From Symbiodinium microadriaticum (taxonomy: Eukaryota; Sar; Dinophyceae; Suessiales; Symbiodiniaceae), in contig LSRX01000325.1 of NCBI GenBank assembly GCA_001939145.1, positions 587,912-651,911 on the forward strand: a DNA stretch of 64,000 nt, written 5' to 3'. Position numbers and translations under genes: made by a program. Position 1 is the stretch's first letter. Each line of letters begins with the position of its first letter. Of this stretch, positions 59,285-64,000 are shown in pieces. Under the pieces are notes generated by a model. That model was not told the DNA's origin and did not search any database. It was given only the letters and a program-made list of their open reading frames with translations.

Positions 59285-60274
59285 TCAGCATTGCCATGGC
59301 AGCGACCACCAAAATGCATCGCCCAGTCGCTGGCCTTCCAAGATTGGCTCAGGGCAAACGCCCAAATTAAAGCCCACACCTAGGGGCAACCACATCAAGA
59401 CCAAAACCGTGCTGCAGGTGATTTGCATCGCCGCCGCGTTGAGTGGCCCAGAAAGCACACGTGCCCCGTGCAGGCGGAGGGGTGGGAGTTCCACGTGGAC
59501 ACCGCGATGGTCCTTGCACATCCCCTGTCGTGGATGAAATGGATCAAGTGGCTTGAAGTCGTACCTCAGCTGGCGACGCCAGAGATCCAGCGGCAGCCAG
59601 CGGCGCAGCACCACAAGGTCCTCCAAGACCTCCGCCACCAGGACACAAGCAAAGAGCACCAGGGTATGTGTGTTGAAGAGTGGCGTTGCACCAAGCCAAA
59701 GGATACGCCAGAGAACATAGGAACCAATGGCAACGAAGCGGTAGTAGCCGCACATGAGTCGCCCGTGTCGATGAAGTATTGCGAAACAGCTGGGCTTCAA
59801 CCGACGGCCTACCCGCGGCAGCACACGAACGCATGCGCTGACATGGTACCCGTGTCTAACAGCAAGGTTGGTGATTAGCATCAATATCACATTGGCAAAC
59901 CACTGCCAATGCCAAGTTGGACTGCGCGCAGCGACACAAAGGAGGCTTACAAGCCGTGAGCCTTCAGCAAAGGCATGAGCCAAGCCGAGAAGCCCGGTTG
60001 CATTAGAGCTCTGGTCGCCCCATACAACCGCAGCCTCATTGCCGGCACGTGGCCACACCAACTTCGTGTAAAAAGACTCCATGAAGGCTATACCCAGCAG
60101 CTCTGAACCGGCAGTGCCAAAGCTGAGAAAGAACCCTGCAAGAATGGTGCTGACACTGTCTACGTATATATAGACCACGACGATGACCCACTGTGCAAAA
60201 AGCAAGAAAATCTGCTCCAAATACATAAAAACAGTCCATATCACCTGCTTTTTTGAGGTCCCGTGCTCTACCAC
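59285..60274 (-). CDS. Main exon of membrane protein
   Basis: A 329-codon frame with hydrophobic stretches near residues 11-50, 93-115, 122-140, 175-222 and 284-307, and a hydrophilic His/Arg-rich loop between the last two (YDFKPLDPFHPRQGMCKDHR). It ends DAFWWSLPWQC and stop. The frame is probably entered by splicing near 60267 rather than from its own start. Confidence 0.65.
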   Translation of the reverse strand: MVEHGTSKKQVIWTVFMYLEQIFLLFAQWVIVVVYIYVDSVSTILAGFFLSFGTAGSELLGIAFMESFYTKLVWPRAGNEAAVVWGDQSSNATGLLGLAHAFAEGSRLVSLLCVAARSPTWHWQWFANVILMLITNLAVRHGYHVSACVRVLPRVGRRLKPSCFAILHRHGRLMCGYYRFVAIGSYVLWRILWLGATPLFNTHTLVLFACVLVAEVLEDLVVLRRWLPLDLWRRQLRYDFKPLDPFHPRQGMCKDHRGVHVELPPLRLHGARVLSGPLNAAAMQITCSTVLVLMWLPLGVGFNLGVCPEPILEGQRLGDAFWWSLPWQC

Positions 60275-61270
60275 CGTGGCTTGGCAAAACTTGAGCTCTG
60301 CGGTGCCACAAGAAGCTCAGCACCAACTCAGTAGTCAAGCAAGTCTCGAAACCGAAACAGGTCATGATGAAGTACTGTAGCCGCCACCCGTTTCTCTGCA
60401 GAAACCACAAAAGCTCCCAGAGAGTCCATGCAGCAAAGTCCGACAAAGCAGACACAATGGTAACGCGGGTATGACTGCGGAAATCCAAGCATGCCGTGCG
60501 ACACGGAATTCGACCAAAAGTGTGCGGTAATCGTCATGCTGCGTGGCAACATCCACCACCAATCAAACTGCGTCGGCTCTGCTGTTGGCTCGTAGGCATT
60601 AATGACACTGTAACAATTCATGTTACGAAGTAGCCAACACCTAGAGTGATGACTAATGGGCTACCTCCGTCTAGTACACCATTGGCTTTGCTTCTTCCTG
60701 CTCCACACCAACATTAACAGTCAATGCCCAGGCTTCCCCTTTTTGCTGTGTCGGTGCGTTGGTGTCGCCCGTGGATTCCCATGGTCCCAAAAGCAGCACC
60801 GCACCAGACAACTGCCACGACACCTTCTCACCAGCAAGCACTCGCACTCCAACACAGCTTTGACATTCCATCAGCAGCTCATACTGCTCGCCGTCCGCAA
60901 GTCCGACCACATCTGGACCTGCACGAATGAAACCATACCAAACGCTGCCGAAGCGACGCCGCAGGCGGCAAATCTCCGGACCTCAGACCCGTGCCTTGAC
61001 GGTGGTGGCTTGCAAAAGTCTTTTCGTCGTAAACAGGCTCATCATGGCATGCGTGCTTCGGGAGGAGAGGCTGTGGTGGAACGCTTGTCCAAAGGAGGCA
61101 TGCCCTCCCTGTGAAAAGCAGAGCTCGCGCAGCGGTTCTTTTTTCACTTGAGCCAAACGCAGCAAGTTTGTGTCACCTGCTGCTCTCTTAGCTGCAGACG
61201 CAACTTCAGCTCTGGCTTCTGGGCAGGCTGCGGACAGCACTCGTGGAACGNTGCTCCTGATAGCGACGAT
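59285..61270 (-). CDS. Multi-pass membrane protein, spliced
   Basis: From 61.27 down: segments at 60983-61270 and 60671-60910 (LADGEQYELLMECQSCVGVR) are separated by a stop-containing stretch with a CGTGCAG|G acceptor. Then come 60362-60488 and the long frame 59285-60274. The hydrophobic segments number at least seven, including YLEQIFLLFAQWVIVVVYIY, WFANVILMLITNLAV, YVLWRILWLGATPLF and MQITCSTVLVLMWLPLGVGF. A 55-base intron (GC donor, AAGCAG|G) joins FLWHRR to VIWTVFMYLEQIF in frame. The family is not recognised. Unlike the antiporter, introns here are tens of bases, not kilobases. Confidence 0.6.
60328..60621 (-). CDS. Upstream exons of membrane protein
   Basis: Two overlapping frames: one reading INAYEPTAEPTQFDWWWMLP and SMTITAHFWSNSVSHGM, the other VTIVSALSDFAAWTLWELLW and FIMTCFGFETCLTTELVLSF. 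A short intron with a GA donor and CAG acceptor near 60473-60514 would join them in phase. Both look coding. Confidence 0.5.
   Translation of the reverse strand: MNCYSVINAYEPTAEPTQFDWWWMLPRSMTITAHFWSNSVSHGMLGFPQSYPRYHCVCFVGLCCMDSLGAFVVSAEKRVAATVLHHDLFRFRDLLDY
60671..60910 (-). CDS. 5' exon of membrane protein gene
   Basis: Reads LADGEQYELLMECQSCVGVR, VLAGEKVSWQLSGAVLLLGP and a soluble tail. Cytosolic or lumenal rather than membrane in character. It may be a separate gene, since the link to the exons below 60621 was not established. Confidence 0.45.
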   Translation of the reverse strand: MVGLADGEQYELLMECQSCVGVRVLAGEKVSWQLSGAVLLLGPWESTGDTNAPTQQKGEAWALTVNVGVEQEEAKPMVY

Positions 61271-62335
61271 CAAAATACATCTGCAAAACTGAGGAAAAGC
61301 CTCTCTAGCAGCTCCACGCCCAGGTGAGAGAACACTGAGACAAGGATGAACGTTGGAGGGTAGTAACGGGTAGTAGTTGCCGGTCGAGATCTGTTAGGCC
61401 TCAGCCGCGTGCAACGTAAGTTGAGGCCCCGAGACTCTCACAACCGGATGATGGCACTTTCCATGTTTGCGGTACAGCAATCTGATAGACAAGTTCTTTC
61501 AGGCTTCTTGAGGCTCTCCGCAAGTTCTGTGAGGATTCGAGCGTCGAAGTCTCGAGATACACCTGTTTTTGACTACGTTCGTGCTCTGAGCCCTGGGGCT
61601 TCTGGAACGGAACCCCTGGAGCCTCAACAGCTCTTGGACCTTTGCCCGGCTGCTGCGGTGTCGGACCCCGGAGCCGACACCAAAAAACTCCAAGGACCTG
61701 AACAGGAACTGCAGCTCCAAATGGATCACAACCAGAAGATCACGGACTATCGAATAACCTCCGTGAAGCCCAAGCCCTTGGCCCTCTGGTAGCGCCCTCC
61801 AGCCTTCCAAGGAAGCTTTTTCTTGTCATCCCTTCCAAGGTTGGCTCTTGTCGCAGCCGGTCCAAGAGGGTCCGCCACGAGCCGCGGGCCCTGCCTCGGG
61901 TATATTGATAAACTTCGAGGGTTTCAAGCAGTTCGGGGTGCTTCCACGTCTTCCACAGACTGCTGCAGAAATGCTGTTGGCGAAAACTGCTCCAGGCATC
62001 TCCCCTCTACCGCTGGAAGACTGAAAACTTGAGATGCTGCCAGTGGACTGCAGACCTGAAAAAAGCATATCAGAAAGGCATAAAAGCATCCAACTCTCAT
62101 AGATTCAAAAAACCTTGCCACTTGTCCCCCCAGCGCCCGGCGTACTCGCTCTCACTGCTGGCTCCACAATCCATGCGCTGGGAGGCGCAAGGCAATGTTA
62201 AGGGTATTTAAAAGAGGCTGTCCATTGAGGATTGTTGGAGCATGTCACGATGTGGCTTCCAGAGTACGGTACCTCCAGACTCTGTCTATGTAGTACCACA
62301 GAGAGGTTGCCCGGTTGGGTCCCTTAAACAGTTCG
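61260..62335. repeat. Duplicated block, copy 2
   Basis: Second copy of 56950-58070, starting at the N at 61251. It leads directly into the second LRR-gene copy, as copy 1 leads into the LRR remnant. Confidence 0.8.
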
Positions 62336-62399
62336 CTTAGACGGTTCACCTGTTGCTGCATAGGGCTTGCTCACTTGTGGGTTCAGGGCACAAAGGTTG

Positions 62400-62508
62400 T
62401 TGGATAATCTCTGAGCCTTTCTTGGGCTGTTGTACATGCTTTATAGCACTTGANTTGGATAATCTCTGAGCCTTTCTTGGGCTGTTGTACATGCTTTATA
62501 GCACTTGA
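62400..62508. repeat. 54-bp direct repeat split by N
   Basis: 62400-62453 and 62455-62508 are identical, with a single N between them. This is the pattern expected when overlapping contig ends are joined without merging. Confidence 0.95.
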
Positions 62509-63410
62509 GGCGCACGAGAGCATCAGAATGCATATGGATGCACCTCCGGCGGAGCCCCTCTTCTGGCTCGGACGCTACACCCTGGGGTCGGTGCATAACA
62601 CCGAGTGCTTCAACCACGAAGGCTTCGACTTGACCCCGGCACTCCAACGTCCGGATTGCAGCACTGGTGCAGGCGCAAGGACCAGCGACCTCTGCTTTCT
62701 CCGGCAGCAAACTTCCCAAGAAGCGCTCAGGAGAAAGGCCACCGGCAGCGTGCCGAGGCCGAGGCCTCCCAGCCAGGAGTCGAAGAACGACCAACGTCCA
62801 CCGCACTGCGAAGCCCCGCCCGGGCCTCGGACTTTTTTGCTCGTGCGCCGGCAGCGCAGGGAGGGCAACCCGGAACTTCTCCTCCTCTTCCCGCACCTGG
62901 GCTTGTGGTGTGGCGAGCCCGAGATGCGAGCGGCTGCGAGCGGTGAGAAGGCGCAAAGTTGGGAGGAGAGACCGTGTGGACAGCGTCAGCGTCTCTGTGG
63001 CTCTTATTAGCATCCTTTAGGCCGCAAGACTGGTAATGAATACTATGACCCTAGAAGGTGGCACAGATGGGATCACCTGCAGGTCGAACTAAAAAGAAAG
63101 AGCACAGCACCCAGGACGGAGGACCCCCAACCCTGGCGACCAGGTGCCCCAAGGCCCGCGCTGAGCTCGTTGCTGCGCAGTTCAACCCAGAGCTCCGTGA
63201 GCTTCTGAAGGCCCGCTAAAGACGCATGATGCGCCGTCGCATGCAATTCCGAACAGAGCACCCTCCGAGGCTCCGGGCCGTTCTTGTTCTTGGGCAGGTC
63301 CAACTGGAGCCTCCCGAGCTGCTTGAGCTCCGCAACCGCGGAGGCAAGGGCTCGCGCGCCCTCGTCGCCTCAGCAACCGGGCCGTGACTGCTCAAATGCC
63401 GCTTCCAGCT
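62450..63410 (-). pseudogene. Second, partial LRR-gene copy
   Basis: Paralogous to 50285-51530. Reading down: QLEAAFEQSRPGC, a stop, then GDEGARALASAVAELKQLGR with LQLDLPKNKNGPEPRRVLCS (63240-63410), then SLAGLQKLTELWVELRSNEL (63130-63240), then a 3' part similar to 50540-50700. The stop may lie in an intron. The intervening LRR units of the main gene are absent. It continues toward the window end without a visible HET/TIR-like domain. Confidence 0.55.
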
Positions 63411-63438
63411 GCAAAACTTCAGAGGCAAAGCAAAGGGG

Positions 63439-63666
63439 CATCGCTCGCGACGCACGAACGCAGCAAAAAAAATAAGCAAGAAAGATGCACTGTGCCACCT
63501 GCGGGGTTGACGGCTGCATACGAGATACCCTAAACCCTAAACCTACAAAGTTGGTGGGACTTTTTTTACCTCTAACTCAGAAGACTTAGGTCGAGGGCTC
63601 CCTATTCTTAAACATCTCTATACTACATAGTCTAGGTCGTATGCATTGCAGGTGAGCCCTGCTGTA
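63439..63666. repeat. Dispersed repeat, copy 2
   Basis: Partner of 15957-16163, 47 kb away, with a CCCTAAA-containing insertion of about 30 bases. It lies at the 5' side of the second LRR copy. Confidence 0.75.
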
Positions 63667-64000
63667 AACCCCGAAGCCGTAAACCCTAAACCTTAAGTCC
63701 AAGGCCTTAAGACCTTGAACCCTGATTCCTTAAACCCTGAATCTTGAACCCTAAAGAGAGCCCCCCTTATAGAACCTGTAAAGGAAGCCCTCAAGGAACG
63801 CCTAAAAGAACCCTTACCTTGAATGAAACGGTTGGGGGGTGATGAATTTCGGGCATTTAAGCAACTCAGACTTTGAGCTGCTAGGGTTGTTGGGATGTAC
63901 AGGGCTCTACAGGTACAGACCGAGTTTATGGGCCTGTATTCGGGGTTTATAGGGCTCTGGGCTTTGCACGACGCAACAATAGCAGTACGACAAGCAACAC

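Noticed and set aside
61147-61157. TTTGGCTCAAG match to the spliced leader on the minus strand
   Set aside because: It lies within a plausible coding frame, no element border or repeat coincides with it, and the match is only 11 bases.
1-64000. Many short open frames with peptides like GFRVLGFRVWGLGFRV or NPKPETLNPKP
   Set aside because: They are translations of the TTTAGGG/CCCTAAA filler, present in all frames, with no conserved domain or splice context.

Overview
The window looks like nuclear DNA of a dinoflagellate, most likely a member of the Symbiodiniaceae. The signs are pervasive degenerate TTTAGGG/CCCTAAA sequence outside exons, tiny exons joined by GT- or GC-donor introns with AG|G acceptors, a jockey-type LINE that begins with a trans-spliced-leader relic, and leucine-rich-repeat genes. 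There are no bacterial-style operons. Nearly all coding signal is on the minus strand. No RNA gene or CRISPR array was found. The species call is inference.

Layout. (1) 0-5 kb: short minus-strand candidate exons in TTTAGGG-like filler; about 1 kb of it (250-1258) is repeated at 1832-2835. (2) 8.6-14.8 kb: minus-strand exons of one unidentified gene; the exons from 11.9 to 8.6 kb join in compatible reading phase. (3) 16.87-43.76 kb: a minus-strand gene for an NhaD/NHD1-type Na+/H+ antiporter, in about 20 exons of 21-94 nt. I found it by matching short open segments, in order, to the conserved motifs of the family. Its introns hold the telomere-like filler, hairpin MITE-like elements and microsatellites. 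(4) 19.17-26.41 kb: a 7.2-kb LINE inside the intron between two antiporter exons (26508-26559 and 17948-17980). It has a spliced-leader-like 5' end, a 3' A tract and a 9-bp target-site duplication made of telomere-like sequence. (5) 41.04-49.96 kb: a 4.4-kb direct duplication carrying the 5' antiporter exons, with a single N at the junction, so it may be an unmerged assembly overlap. (6) 50.4-55.85 kb: a minus-strand gene with an N-terminal domain resembling HET/TIR-like domains followed by many LRR segments. A second partial copy lies at 62.45-63.41 kb and remnants at 57.8-58.45 kb. (7) 59.28-61.27 kb: a minus-strand multi-pass membrane protein gene with short introns.

Functionally the window shows one ion-transport gene kept readable across about 27 kb of repeat-filled introns, one retroelement lodged in it, and a local cluster of duplicating LRR genes. 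Three N gaps (11412-11575, 31250-31534, 52140-52452) and four single Ns (2836, 45510, 61251, 62454) limit what can be said. Exon borders were placed by eye from reading phase and splice dinucleotides and have no transcript support.
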